A DNA stretch of 64,000 bases from Sphingomonas sp. PP-F2F-A104-K0414 (GTDB taxonomy: Bacteria > Pseudomonadota > Alphaproteobacteria > Sphingomonadales > Sphingomonadaceae), in NCBI RefSeq assembly GCF_004340945.1, contig NZ_SLYD01000004.1, positions 248,001 through 312,000 of the forward strand, given 5' to 3'. Below are positions 55,036-62,584 of this stretch, in pieces (the first letter of the stretch is position 1; each line of letters starts with the position of its first letter). A program made the position numbers and the translations under genes. The notes below the pieces were generated by a model, which saw only the letters and a program-made list of their open reading frames with translations, was not told the origin of the DNA and searched no databases.

Positions 55036-55581
55036 TCAGGCAGCGAGCTGGAGGACGTCGTCGCCCTTGTTCCAGTTGCACGGGCAGAGTTCGTCGGTCT
55101 GCAGCGCGTCGAGCACGCGGAGCGTCTCGGCGGGGTTGCGGCCGACGTTCAGGCCGTTGACCTGGACCGCCTGGATGACGTTGTCCGGATCGATGATGAA
55201 GGTCGCACGGAACGCGACATGCTCGTTCTTGTCGACGATGCCGAGCGCGTCGGCGAGCTTCGCGCCGTTATCCGCAAGCCACGGGAAGTCCGCTGCGGCA
55301 AGGTCCGCGTCCGACTTGCGCCAGGCGAGGTGGACGTGCGCGGTGTCGGTCGACGCGCCGATCAGCACGGCGTCGCGGTCTTCGAAATCGCCGCGAATGT
55401 CGCTGTAGCCGACGATCTCGGTCGGGCAGACGAAGGTGAAATCCTTCGGCCAGTAAAACAGCACCTTCCACTTGCCGGGATAGGCGGTCGTCAGGTCGAG
55501 CGTCTCGCCGGCGGGCAGTGCGGCAACGCCCTGCTGGACGGGAATGGTCATCGATGGGAACTGGTCGCCGATGGTCAACAT
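55036..55581 (-). CDS. ahpC: Peroxiredoxin, AhpC (Mycobacterium-type)
   Basis: 181 residues, starting MLTIGDQFPSM. The peroxidatic Cys (about residue 51) is in KDFTFVCPTEIVG, and the resolving pair is CPC (166 and 168) in TDELCPCNWNKGDD, as in AhpC proteins that work with AhpD. It reduces peroxides and peroxynitrite. ATG 55581 has AGGAGG upstream; the frame from 55656 is rejected. It is divergent from oxyR across a 145-base promoter region, and ahpD follows it. Confidence 0.95.
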   Translation of the reverse strand: MLTIGDQFPSMTIPVQQGVAALPAGETLDLTTAYPGKWKVLFYWPKDFTFVCPTEIVGYSDIRGDFEDRDAVLIGASTDTAHVHLAWRKSDADLAAADFPWLADNGAKLADALGIVDKNEHVAFRATFIIDPDNVIQAVQVNGLNVGRNPAETLRVLDALQTDELCPCNWNKGDDVLQLAA

Positions 55582-55690
55582 GATGGAAGCCTCCTGGAAA
55601 TAATTGGCTCCAGGCATCCTCAAGCGCGGCGGTTGTCCCGCTCGGTCGTTGTGCAATGCGGTATAGGGGACTGGTGTAATCGATCCAACG

Positions 55691-55719
55691 CTCTATTTAT
55701 CACCTGATGATCGATAGAG
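55691..55719. promoter_or_regulatory. Candidate OxyR site in the ahpC/oxyR divergent promoter
   Basis: CTCTAT (55691-55696) and ATAGAG (55714-55719) form a six-base inverted repeat, 17 bases apart. The known OxyR consensus uses ATAG/CTAT half-sites at roughly helical-turn spacing, so this is a plausible but inexact site. It is the only clear dyad I saw in this gap. Confidence 0.35.
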
Positions 55720-55726
55720 GCGATTA

Positions 55727-56629
55727 ATGGCTGCGACCTACCTACCCACGTTGAAACAGTTGCAATATCTGGTTGCGCTGAAGGACCACGGCCATTTCGG
55801 ACGTGCTGCGGAGGCGTGTTTCGTGACGCAATCGACGCTGTCGGCGGGGCTGCGCGAGCTCGAAACGCTGATCGGCGTGGTGCTTGTCGAGCGCACCCGG
55901 CGAGTCGTGCGGTTCACGCCGCTAGGCGACGGGATCGCCGACAAGGCACGGCGCGTGCTGCGCGAGGCGGAGGAACTGGGTGACATGGCGCGCGCCGCCG
56001 GCCAGCCGCTGTCGGGCGACATGCGGATGAGCGTCATCCCGACGATCGCGCCGTTCATGCTCCCGAGGATCCTGCCGCGGTTGCGGAAGGACTATCCCGA
56101 CCTCAAGCTGTTCCTGCGCGAGGAGCCTAGTGGTCCGGCGTGCGAGGGGTTGCACAATGGCCGGACCGACTGCGTGCTGCTCGCGCTTCCCTATGCGTGC
56201 GGCGAAGTGACGTCCGAGACGCTGTTCGAGGATCGTCTGTTCGTCGCCTATCCGTCGGGCGAGGAGCCGACCGCGCTGCCCGCGATCCCGGCGTCGGCGA
56301 TCGACGAGACGCGGTTGCTGCTGCTCGAGGATGGGCATTGCCTCAAGGATCACGCGCTTGGTGCATGCAACCGGCCGGAATTGCGCGCGGAGGCGACAAT
56401 GCTGGGCACGTCGCTGCACACGATCGTGCAGATGGTCGACAACGGGCTTGGCATCACGATGCTGCCTGAGATGGCGCTGAAGGCCGGCATCCTCGACAAC
56501 ACCAATATTACGGCCAGGCCGCTCGACGAGATCAACGCGGTGCGGAAAATCGCCTTGGTCTGGCGGCGGGCGAGCCCGCGGGAAAAGGACTTTCGATTGA
56601 TGGCGAAGGCGCTGGCCGACGTTCAGTAA
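55727..56629 (+). CDS. oxyR: LysR-family hydrogen peroxide regulator OxyR
   Basis: 300 residues. The N-terminal helix-turn-helix starts TLKQLQYLVALKDHGHFGRAAEACFVTQSTLSAGLRELE. The redox cysteines are residues 205 (EDGHCLKDHAL) and 214 (GACNRPEL), nine apart exactly as C199/C208 of the Escherichia coli protein. Context is decisive: ahpC and ahpD lie on the other side of the promoter. It should activate ahpCD under peroxide. Confidence 0.95.
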   Translation: MAATYLPTLKQLQYLVALKDHGHFGRAAEACFVTQSTLSAGLRELETLIGVVLVERTRRVVRFTPLGDGIADKARRVLREAEELGDMARAAGQPLSGDMRMSVIPTIAPFMLPRILPRLRKDYPDLKLFLREEPSGPACEGLHNGRTDCVLLALPYACGEVTSETLFEDRLFVAYPSGEEPTALPAIPASAIDETRLLLLEDGHCLKDHALGACNRPELRAEATMLGTSLHTIVQMVDNGLGITMLPEMALKAGILDNTNITARPLDEINAVRKIALVWRRASPREKDFRLMAKALADVQ

Positions 56630-56716
56630 CCGGCTCGGCTCGCCGTGAGATTGGCACGGATGCGCAACCAACTCGGCGTTCGATCGTATGTTTCGCGAGT
56701 TCCCGCTGGAGACCCG

Positions 56717-57343
56717 ATGATGTCGAAGACGCTTCCGCTACTGCTGATGACGAGCGCACTGGCGCTCGCGGCGTGCAGTGGCAAATCGAAGGACGACGTG
56801 GCCAGTCCGTCGACCAATCCCGCGCTGGCGGTGCCGAACGGCCCGCCTGCGGTCGCCAATCCCACGGTCGGCGGCGTGCCGATGATGGCCACGCGGACGA
56901 TCGTCGACAACGCGTCCGCCGCCCCCAACCTGTCGACGCTGGTCGCTGCGGTGAAGGCCGCCGATCTGGTCGGCACGCTCTCGGGTCCGGGGCCGTTCAC
57001 GGTGTTCGCGCCGACCAACGACGCGTTCGGCCGGCTCGCACCGGGCATGGTCGATACGTTGCTGAAGCCGGAGAACAAGGCTTCGCTGACGAAGGTCCTG
57101 ACGTATCACGTCGTGTCGGGGGCGATCACCGCGGACGATCTTCGCCAGCGCATCGCGGCCGGCGGCGGTACGGCGACGTTGACGACGGTCGAGGGCGACC
57201 CGATCACCGCGACGCTGGTCGGCGCAGTCATCGCGCTGACCGACGTCAACGGTAACAAGAGCTATATCGAGACCGCCGACGTGCGTCAGTCGAACGGCGT
57301 CGTGCACGTCGTCAATGGCGTAATCGTGCCGAAACTGAGCTGA
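56717..57343 (+). CDS. Fasciclin-domain lipoprotein
   Basis: 208 residues. The lipobox LAAC (about 15-18) makes it a lipoprotein. The single FAS1 domain (about 65-205) has LSTLVAAVKAADLVGTLSGPGPFTVFAPTNDAF and ends GVVHVVNGVIVPKLS, with the conserved YHVVSGAIT. FAS1 proteins mediate adhesion or binding, mostly undefined in bacteria. ATG 56717 has GGAG five bases before; ATG 56720 follows directly. A paralogue lies 135 bases downstream. Confidence 0.9.
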   Translation: MMSKTLPLLLMTSALALAACSGKSKDDVASPSTNPALAVPNGPPAVANPTVGGVPMMATRTIVDNASAAPNLSTLVAAVKAADLVGTLSGPGPFTVFAPTNDAFGRLAPGMVDTLLKPENKASLTKVLTYHVVSGAITADDLRQRIAAGGGTATLTTVEGDPITATLVGAVIALTDVNGNKSYIETADVRQSNGVVHVVNGVIVPKLS

Positions 57344-57478
57344 TCCGCAAGGCTTAAGGCTCGGTTCGTCGCATAGATGCCGCGGCTGGTCCGCGAAAAC
57401 ATTGCAGACGAACCGGACGCGTCCCTAGATTTTCTTTTGAGCTTATAACCGTCCCATCAATGATATTTGGAGTCGCAG

Positions 57479-58084
57479 ATGACTGTTAAGACGAACCTTC
57501 TGATTGCAGCCGCATCGAGCCTTATCTTTGCCGCTGGTGCGACTGCACAGACGACCACGCCAGTTGCACCTGCAACGCCGCAGACCGCGCCTGCTGGCGC
57601 AGTGCCGGCCGCGCCGACCGCCGCGGCGACGACCACGATCGCCGCTGCGCTGCCGACGTTGCCGAACCGCGCGACGCTGACCAAGCTGGTGACCGCGGCA
57701 AAGTTGCAGACGACGCTCGCAGGCCCCGGCCCGTTCACCGTGTTCGCCCCGAGCGACGAGGCGTTCACCCGTCTGCCCGCCGGTGCGCTCGACACGCTGT
57801 TGAAGCCTGAATCCGCACCGACGCTCGCGACGATCATCAAGTATCACGTCGTCGCCGGTGCGATCACGTCGGACCAGCTTAAGGCGCAGATCACTGCTGG
57901 TGGTGGCAAGGCCACGCTGACGACGCTCGCCGGGCAACCGCTTATCGCCTCGCTTGGCCCGAACGGCAACATCGAGCTGACCGACACCGCCGGGATCAAG
58001 GCGTATGTCGATACGGCCGACATCAAGGAGACGAATGGCGTCGTCCACTTGACCAATGGCATGAGCGTTCCGAAGCTCGGCTGA
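57479..58084 (+). CDS. Fasciclin-domain secreted protein
   Basis: 201 residues. A cleavable signal peptide (MTVKTNLLIAAASSLIFAAG, then ATAQ) replaces the lipobox of the upstream paralogue. An Ala/Pro/Thr linker leads to one FAS1 domain with LTKLVTAAKLQTTLAGPGPFTVFAPSDEAF and ending GVVHLTNGMSVPKLG. The domain is close in sequence to the upstream copy. ATG 57479 has GGAG upstream; TTG 57467 is rejected. It is followed by a strong terminator. Confidence 0.9.
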   Translation: MTVKTNLLIAAASSLIFAAGATAQTTTPVAPATPQTAPAGAVPAAPTAAATTTIAAALPTLPNRATLTKLVTAAKLQTTLAGPGPFTVFAPSDEAFTRLPAGALDTLLKPESAPTLATIIKYHVVAGAITSDQLKAQITAGGGKATLTTLAGQPLIASLGPNGNIELTDTAGIKAYVDTADIKETNGVVHLTNGMSVPKLG

Positions 58085-58089
58085 TCTGA

Positions 58090-58130
58090 GGGGGCTGCAA
58101 CTCCATTAGGGAGTGCAGCCCCCTTTGTTT
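58090..58130 (+). terminator. Terminator after the fasciclin genes
   Basis: GGGGGCTGCAACTCC and GGAGTGCAGCCCCC pair with one bulged base around a five-base loop, then TTTGTTT. It ends the fasciclin transcript and lies just before a family B repeat. Confidence 0.88.
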
Positions 58131-58180
58131 CCCCGCGAAGGCGGGGACCCAGTCTGGGCTCCCGCCTTCGCGGGAGAACA
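58128..58180. repeat. Palindromic intergenic repeat, family B (copy 2)
   Basis: TTTCCCCGCGAAGGCGGGGA on the left and TCCCGCCTTCGCGGGAGAAC on the right share the CCAGTCTGGG core with the copy at 8528-8586. It lies between the fasciclin terminator and the convergent moaE. Confidence 0.88.
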
Positions 58181-58189
58181 ACCTTTGGT

Positions 58190-58639
58190 TTAGGCCTCCG
58201 GCTTATCCCACCGAACAGCAGCGGCATGATCGCCATCGCGAGCTTCGACCCAGCTAGCCGTCGCACCACGCGTCTCACGCTTCCAGAATGGCGCATCGGT
58301 CTTCAGCCGATCGATCAAATACGCGCAGGCCTCCAGCGCCGCGCCGCGGTGCGCCGCCGTCGCCGCGACGAACACGATGCGCTCCCCCGGATGCATCGGC
58401 CCGACCCGGTGCACGATGATCGCGCCGCTTAGCTGCCAGCGTTCGATCGCGCCCTCGGCAACCTTCAGCAACGCCGCTTCGGTCGCACCGGGATAATGTT
58501 CGAGTTCGAGCGTACCGACGCCATCGTCCGCACGTACGAGGCCGGTGAACGTCGCCACCGCGCCGGCCCCTGCCGCCTCGGCGCGCGTCATTTCAGCCGC
58601 GATATCGATCGGCGACTGCTGGACCGAAATATGGATCAT
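58190..58639 (-). CDS. moaE: Molybdopterin synthase catalytic subunit
   Basis: 149 residues. Segments GAVATFTGLVRADD, LELEHYPGATE and HRVGPMHPGERIVFVAA are characteristic, and the catalytic lysine region DAPFWKRE (about 115-122) is present. MoaE transfers sulfur from MoaD thiocarboxylate to precursor Z. Its ATG overlaps the moaD stop by four bases. It is the last gene of the pgsA-moaD-moaE operon. Confidence 0.94.
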   Translation of the reverse strand: MIHISVQQSPIDIAAEMTRAEAAGAGAVATFTGLVRADDGVGTLELEHYPGATEAALLKVAEGAIERWQLSGAIIVHRVGPMHPGERIVFVAATAAHRGAALEACAYLIDRLKTDAPFWKRETRGATASWVEARDGDHAAAVRWDKPEA

Positions 58640-58893
58640 CCGCCGGTCACCGGTGGGAAGATCGCAATCTCCTGCGCCCGACCGATCGGCGTATCGAGCG
58701 AGACGAAGTCCTGATCGATCGCTGCGCGCAACCGCGAGCGGTTCTCGAACGCGCCCGCGTGTGCCTCGCTCGTTTCCGCCAGCCAGTCGACCAGATCGGC
58801 CACCGTCACTACGCTCGCAGGCGGCTCGACCGATTCTTCGCCCGTGCCGATGCGCTCGCGCACCCAGGCGAAATACACCATCCGTACCGTCAT
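58636..58893 (-). CDS. moaD: Molybdopterin synthase sulfur-carrier subunit
   Basis: 85 residues, a ubiquitin-like fold that starts MTVRMVYFAWVRERIG and ends in the required Gly-Gly (FPPVTGG). The C-terminal Gly is the site of thiocarboxylation, after activation by MoeB (a candidate is at 17524-18288). ATG 58893 lies 2 bases after the pgsA stop; the longer frame to 58968 lies inside pgsA and is rejected. Confidence 0.93.
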   Translation of the reverse strand: MTVRMVYFAWVRERIGTGEESVEPPASVVTVADLVDWLAETSEAHAGAFENRSRLRAAIDQDFVSLDTPIGRAQEIAIFPPVTGG

Positions 58894-58895
58894 TT

Positions 58896-59447
58896 TCAGT
58901 CCATGTGCTTCAGGCCGACGCGGAGGTAATCCCATCCGGTCAGCAACGTTAGGACGGCCGCGCCCCACAGCGCGACGATGCCGACGGTATGGACCCAGAT
59001 CATATCAGGCACCGCGCCACCAAGGATGATGCCGCCCAGCGACACGAGCTGTAGCGTCGTCTTCCACTTGGCGAGCTGCGACACGGGCACGGACACCTGC
59101 ACCTGCGCCAGGAACTCGCGCAGCCCCGACACGGCGATCTCGCGCAGCAGGATGACCAGCGCGGCGATCACATGGATGCCGGCGATATCGCGCGTGCCGA
59201 CCAGGATCAGGATCACCGCCGCGACCATGATCTTGTCGGCGATCGGATCGAGGAAAATCCCCAGCCGCGACACCGCGCCGCTCGACCGCGCGAGGTAGCC
59301 GTCGAAATAATCGGTGATGCCCATCAGGCAATACAGCACGAAGGCGATGCCGTACCCTGCCTCCCAGTCGGGCCACCACAGGAACCAGACCAGCAGGGGC
59401 ACCGCGACGATCCGCGACAATGTCAGGAGGTTAGGCAAGCTCAGCAC
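58896..59447 (-). CDS. pgsA: CDP-diacylglycerol--glycerol-3-phosphate 3-phosphatidyltransferase
   Basis: 183 residues with about five transmembrane helices. The CDP-alcohol phosphotransferase motif D-x2-DG-x2-AR-x8-G-x3-D-x3-D is intact in DYFDGYLARSSGAVSRLGIF then LDPIADK (about 46-72). It makes phosphatidylglycerophosphate, the first step to phosphatidylglycerol. The start is GTG at 59447 with weak sites upstream. It is the first gene of the operon with moaD and moaE. Confidence 0.94.
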   Translation of the reverse strand: MLSLPNLLTLSRIVAVPLLVWFLWWPDWEAGYGIAFVLYCLMGITDYFDGYLARSSGAVSRLGIFLDPIADKIMVAAVILILVGTRDIAGIHVIAALVILLREIAVSGLREFLAQVQVSVPVSQLAKWKTTLQLVSLGGIILGGAVPDMIWVHTVGIVALWGAAVLTLLTGWDYLRVGLKHMD

Positions 59448-59561
59448 CCACTACCTCTATACCGGTCGGTCGCGCGGCGAAACCGGTTTAAGCGTTGGCG
59501 TGCGCATGGCGCTGGGCTAAGGGTTTGGCGTATTTTCGCAACGATCTGGGCGATTTCTCGC

Positions 59562-60887
59562 ATGCTCAATGCCCTCGGGTTGCTGAAGCAACGTCGCTTC
59601 CTGCCCCTGTTCACCACGCAGTTTCTCGGCGCGTTCAACGACAACCTGTTCAAGACTTCGATGGTCCTGTTCGCCACCTATGCGGTCTTCAACGACCCGA
59701 AGATGGAGGCGAACTTCAACGCGTTGGCGACGGGACTCGGCATCCTGCCGTTCTTCCTGCTGTCCGCGCTCGCCGGGCAATTGGCGGATAGTCGCGACAA
59801 GGCGCGGATCATCCGGATCGTCAAGACGGTCGAGATCGGCATCATGCTGCTCGGCGCGACCGGACTGATGGTCGCGCGCTTCGGGCATCCGTCGCTGGGA
59901 ATCGGGCTCATGCTCGGCGCCGTGCTGTGCCTCGGCGTGCATTCGACGTTCTTCGGACCGATCAAATACGCGATCCTGCCGCAGCATCTGAAACCGTGCG
60001 ACGTGCTTGGCGGCACGGGCCTCGTCGAGGCCGGGACGTATCTCGCAATCCTGCTTGGCACCGTCACCGCAGGCTGGATCCCGATCGAGGGCGCCGCCGC
60101 CAGCGTGTTGATCGTCGCGCTGGTCGGCTGGTTCGCGGGCCGGCAGGTGCCCCCCGCACCCCGCGAAGGGCCGCCGCTGAAGCTCGACTACAACCCGTTC
60201 ACGGCATCGTGGCGATTGATCAGCGCGACGCTGCACATCCCGCGGCTGTTTCTCGCGATCGTCGCGATCAGCTTCTTCTGGACGATCGGCGCGGTTCTGA
60301 TCATCGTCTTCCCGCCCTTGGTGAAGAACGTGCTGACCGCCGACGAGCGAGTCGCCAGCTTCGTGATCGCGGTGTTCTCGGTCGGAGTCGCGATCGGGTC
60401 GGTCGTGATCAACTCGATGCTGCGAGGGCGGATCTCGGCGAAGTTCTCGCCGGCATCGGTGATCGCGATGGGCGGCTTCGTCGTGCTGTTCTCGTTCCTG
60501 GCGCGGAACTGGACGCCTGCACCGGCGGGGCAATATTACGACTGGGCGGGCTTCATTCATCAGCCGGGCGCGATCCCCGTGCTCGCGACGCTGCTAGCAA
60601 TCGCGATCACCGGCGGAATGTTCGTCGTGCCGCTCTATGCGTTCCTGACGACGACCGTCGAGAAGGACCAGACTGCGCGGACCGTCGCGGCGAACAATGT
60701 CGTCAATTCGGGCGCGATGACGATCGGTTCGATTCTGGTGATCGGCATTACCGCGATGGGCGTGACGCCGGAGGACATGCTGTTCCTGGTCGCGGCGATG
60801 TGCCTGGTCTCGGCTTGGCTGGCGCAGAAGCTGCACCGCGCGTGTAACGACGATGCCGTCGGATGCTTGCCGACGTTGAGGGGATAA
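59562..60887 (+). CDS. MFS transporter, LplT-like (lysophospholipid transporter family)
   Basis: 441 residues with about 12 transmembrane helices. The N-terminus LKQRRFLPLFTTQFLGAFNDNLFKTSMV is the typical LplT/Aas-type opening, and FFGPIKYAILPQHL is a conserved loop. Family members flip lysophospholipids across the inner membrane for reacylation. No acyltransferase domain is fused here. ATG 59562 is used because the first helix starts there; the frame reaching back to 59172 is antisense to pgsA. It is divergent from pgsA, another lipid gene. Confidence 0.85.
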   Translation: MLNALGLLKQRRFLPLFTTQFLGAFNDNLFKTSMVLFATYAVFNDPKMEANFNALATGLGILPFFLLSALAGQLADSRDKARIIRIVKTVEIGIMLLGATGLMVARFGHPSLGIGLMLGAVLCLGVHSTFFGPIKYAILPQHLKPCDVLGGTGLVEAGTYLAILLGTVTAGWIPIEGAAASVLIVALVGWFAGRQVPPAPREGPPLKLDYNPFTASWRLISATLHIPRLFLAIVAISFFWTIGAVLIIVFPPLVKNVLTADERVASFVIAVFSVGVAIGSVVINSMLRGRISAKFSPASVIAMGGFVVLFSFLARNWTPAPAGQYYDWAGFIHQPGAIPVLATLLAIAITGGMFVVPLYAFLTTTVEKDQTARTVAANNVVNSGAMTIGSILVIGITAMGVTPEDMLFLVAAMCLVSAWLAQKLHRACNDDAVGCLPTLRG

Positions 60888-60901
60888 CCTCACACCCAAA
60901 T

Positions 60902-60972
60902 CCGTTCGCCCTGAGCGAAGTCGAAGCACCTTCACCCGGGACGTGCCCTTCGACTTCGCTCAGGGCGAACGG
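60902..60972. repeat. Palindromic intergenic repeat, CGAAGTCGAAG type
   Basis: CCGTTCGCCCTGAGCGAAGT on the left and ACTTCGCTCAGGGCGAACGG on the right, each extended by CGAAG/CTTCG, are exact complements around about 22 bases. It follows the LplT-like gene, between convergent genes. Confidence 0.9.
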
Positions 60973-60979
60973 CATGTTG

Positions 60980-61144
60980 TCAGAAAATGAAGCTGTAGAA
61001 GCAGGTGAAGAACGCCGCGAAGCTTAGGAAAAACAGTTTCACGTCGTGATCGTCGTTCTTCGCAGTCGCGACTACCGGCGGCGGCAAAGACCGACGCAGC
61101 GGATGGCGGGCGGCTTCGTTGGTGAGGACTAGGCGTCTGGTCAT
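60980..61144 (-). CDS. 54-residue single-span membrane protein
   Basis: A basic N-terminus (MTRRLVLTNEAARHPLRRSL) is followed by DDHDVKLFFLSFAAFFTCFYSFIF at the very C-terminus. This is a hydrophobic, Phe-rich helix preceded by charge, so it is probably a small inner-membrane protein with the tail in the membrane. No strong ribosome-binding site is visible at ATG 61144. Similar small Phe-rich proteins occur in sphingomonads as I recall; no function can be given. Confidence 0.5.
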   Translation of the reverse strand: MTRRLVLTNEAARHPLRRSLPPPVVATAKNDDHDVKLFFLSFAAFFTCFYSFIF

Positions 61145-61336
61145 GATGCAAACGTTAACGCGGCGTTTACCAATTCGACCAGTCGCAAAAATGGTTAAAC
61201 CAGACCCGTCCGGGAATGGGACGGAATTGCGCCGCCGTAAGCGCGTCGAGCCTGACGCAGCAGCCCCCTGTCCTTGCCCTATCGCGCCGTATAAGCTGCT
61301 GCCATTCGCCGCGACTCCGCGCCCATAAGGACCCGA
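61145..61336. other. Upstream region of the NUDIX/DUF47/pit locus, no gene supported
   Basis: This gap holds the divergent upstream sequences of the 54-residue protein and the NUDIX frame. The NUDIX frame is open from 61295 but has no ATG, GTG or TTG before 61367. AAGG at 61327-61330 lies six bases before an ATT. I see no repeat or clear promoter. Confidence 0.4.
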
Positions 61337-62458
61337 ATTATCCAGCAGATTGCGGCACTTCCCTATGTGATCGACGCCGACGGCCACGCTCGGGTGATGT
61401 TGATCACTTCCCGCGATACCGGGCGCTGGGTGATCCCCAAGGGCAATCCGATCGTCGGTCTGGCCAGCCACGAGGCGGCCGCGCAGGAAGCGTATGAGGA
61501 AGCCGGCATCCGCGGCATCCCCTGCCCCACCGCGGTCGGCGAGTTCGGCTACCGCAAACGCCGCCGCACCGGCCGCTACCGCGACATGATCGTGACGGTG
61601 TTTCCGCTCGCGTTCGTCGAGCAGGTCGACGACTGGCCCGAGCGTCATCAGCGTGACACACGCTGGTTTACGCTTGATCGTGCGGCAGACGCTGTCAATG
61701 AGCCCGGCCTGAAGGCGCTGATCGCTGCTTTCCGCGAACCGCCGATCCCGGCGTCGTTCGCGCAACGTATCTTACCCGTCGTGCGCACGAGTGCGAAAAG
61801 GAGAATTCCGATGCTGGGCTGGTTCCAGTCGCTGATGCCGAAGCAGGGACGGTTCTTCGAACTGTTCGACGCGCATGCCGCGACCCTGGTCGCCGGCGCC
61901 GATGCGCTTGCACGGCTGCTCCACGGCGAAGGCTCGATCGAGGGTCAGATCGCCGAGATCGTCAAGCGCGAGCACGAGGCCGACGATATTACGCGCGAGG
62001 TCCTCCAGGACGTCCGCCGCGTGTTCGTGACGCCGTTCGACCGCAGCGCGATCACGGACCTGATCGGCGTGATGGACGACGCGATCGACCAGATGAACGG
62101 CACGGCGAACGCGATCGCGCTGTACGAGGTGACCGAGTTCTCGCCGCAGATGCGCGACATGGCGGGTATCATCGTCGAGGCCGCGCGGATCACCGCGGAG
62201 GCTATTCCGCTGCTGCGGTCGCTCGGCACCAATGCGGGGCGGTTGCACGATTTGACTGCGCGGCTGATCCAGATCGAGGGGCATGCCGACGATATCCACG
62301 ACACGGGCCTGCGCGCGCTGTTCCAGGCGTCGAAGATCAGTGCGGACCCGATGACCTTCATCATCAACCGCGAGATCTACAGCAGCCTGGAAAAGATCGT
62401 CGACCGCTTCGAGGATGTGGCCAACGAGATCCAGGGGCTGGTCATCGACCATGCTTGA
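61337..62458 (+). CDS. NUDIX hydrolase joined in frame to DUF47/PhoU-like protein
   Basis: One open frame carries a NUDIX domain (about the first 145 residues) and a DUF47 domain (the rest). The NUDIX part has QIAALPYVIDADGHARVMLI, WVIPKGNP and the box ASHEAAAQEAYEEAGIRG, where the usual Arg of the REUxEE motif is Gln. It resembles the diphosphoinositol-polyphosphate/Ap4A-type NUDIX group. No canonical start precedes the first strand: the conserved start falls at ATT 61337 with AAGG six bases upstream, whereas the first GTG (61367) would cut strand 1. There is no stop before the DUF47 Met at 61811. The frame lies just before a Pit phosphate transporter. Confidence 0.65.
   Translation: MIQQIAALPYVIDADGHARVMLITSRDTGRWVIPKGNPIVGLASHEAAAQEAYEEAGIRGIPCPTAVGEFGYRKRRRTGRYRDMIVTVFPLAFVEQVDDWPERHQRDTRWFTLDRAADAVNEPGLKALIAAFREPPIPASFAQRILPVVRTSAKRRIPMLGWFQSLMPKQGRFFELFDAHAATLVAGADALARLLHGEGSIEGQIAEIVKREHEADDITREVLQDVRRVFVTPFDRSAITDLIGVMDDAIDQMNGTANAIALYEVTEFSPQMRDMAGIIVEAARITAEAIPLLRSLGTNAGRLHDLTARLIQIEGHADDIHDTGLRALFQASKISADPMTFIINREIYSSLEKIVDRFEDVANEIQGLVIDHA
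61811..62458 (+). CDS. DUF47 (PhoU-like) protein from internal start
   Basis: 215 residues from the internal ATG 61811, which has an AAAAGGAG ribosome-binding site eight bases upstream, as good as any in the window. The protein is all-helical: MLGWFQSLMPKQGRFFELFDAHAATLVAGADALARLLHGE, then IVKREHEADDITREVLQDVRRVFVTPFDRSAI and MDDAIDQMNG, the usual E-x3-D metal-binding patterns of PhoU-like proteins. DUF47 proteins are encoded next to Pit transporters and are thought to control them. This is the same reading frame as the NUDIX fusion; which products are made is not visible in the sequence. Confidence 0.85.
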   Translation: MLGWFQSLMPKQGRFFELFDAHAATLVAGADALARLLHGEGSIEGQIAEIVKREHEADDITREVLQDVRRVFVTPFDRSAITDLIGVMDDAIDQMNGTANAIALYEVTEFSPQMRDMAGIIVEAARITAEAIPLLRSLGTNAGRLHDLTARLIQIEGHADDIHDTGLRALFQASKISADPMTFIINREIYSSLEKIVDRFEDVANEIQGLVIDHA

Positions 62459-62480
62459 TAGTCAGTCATCGATAGGTGCC

Positions 62481-62584
62481 CCACCCCGGCGAAGGCCGGG
62501 GCCCAGTTGGGGGACGGCAATAACCGAGGACGTTGCGCTGTTACTGCGACTTCTCCAACTGGGCCCCGGCCTTCGCCGGGGTGG
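62481..62584. repeat. Palindromic intergenic repeat, family C (perfect copy 2)
   Basis: Thirty-base arms (CCACCCCGGCGAAGGCCGGG plus GCCCAGTTGG, and their exact complement ending CGGGGTGG at 62584) surround about 44 bases. It lies between the DUF47 gene and pit, which are on the same strand, so it would fold within the operon mRNA and could reduce read-through to pit. Confidence 0.93.
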
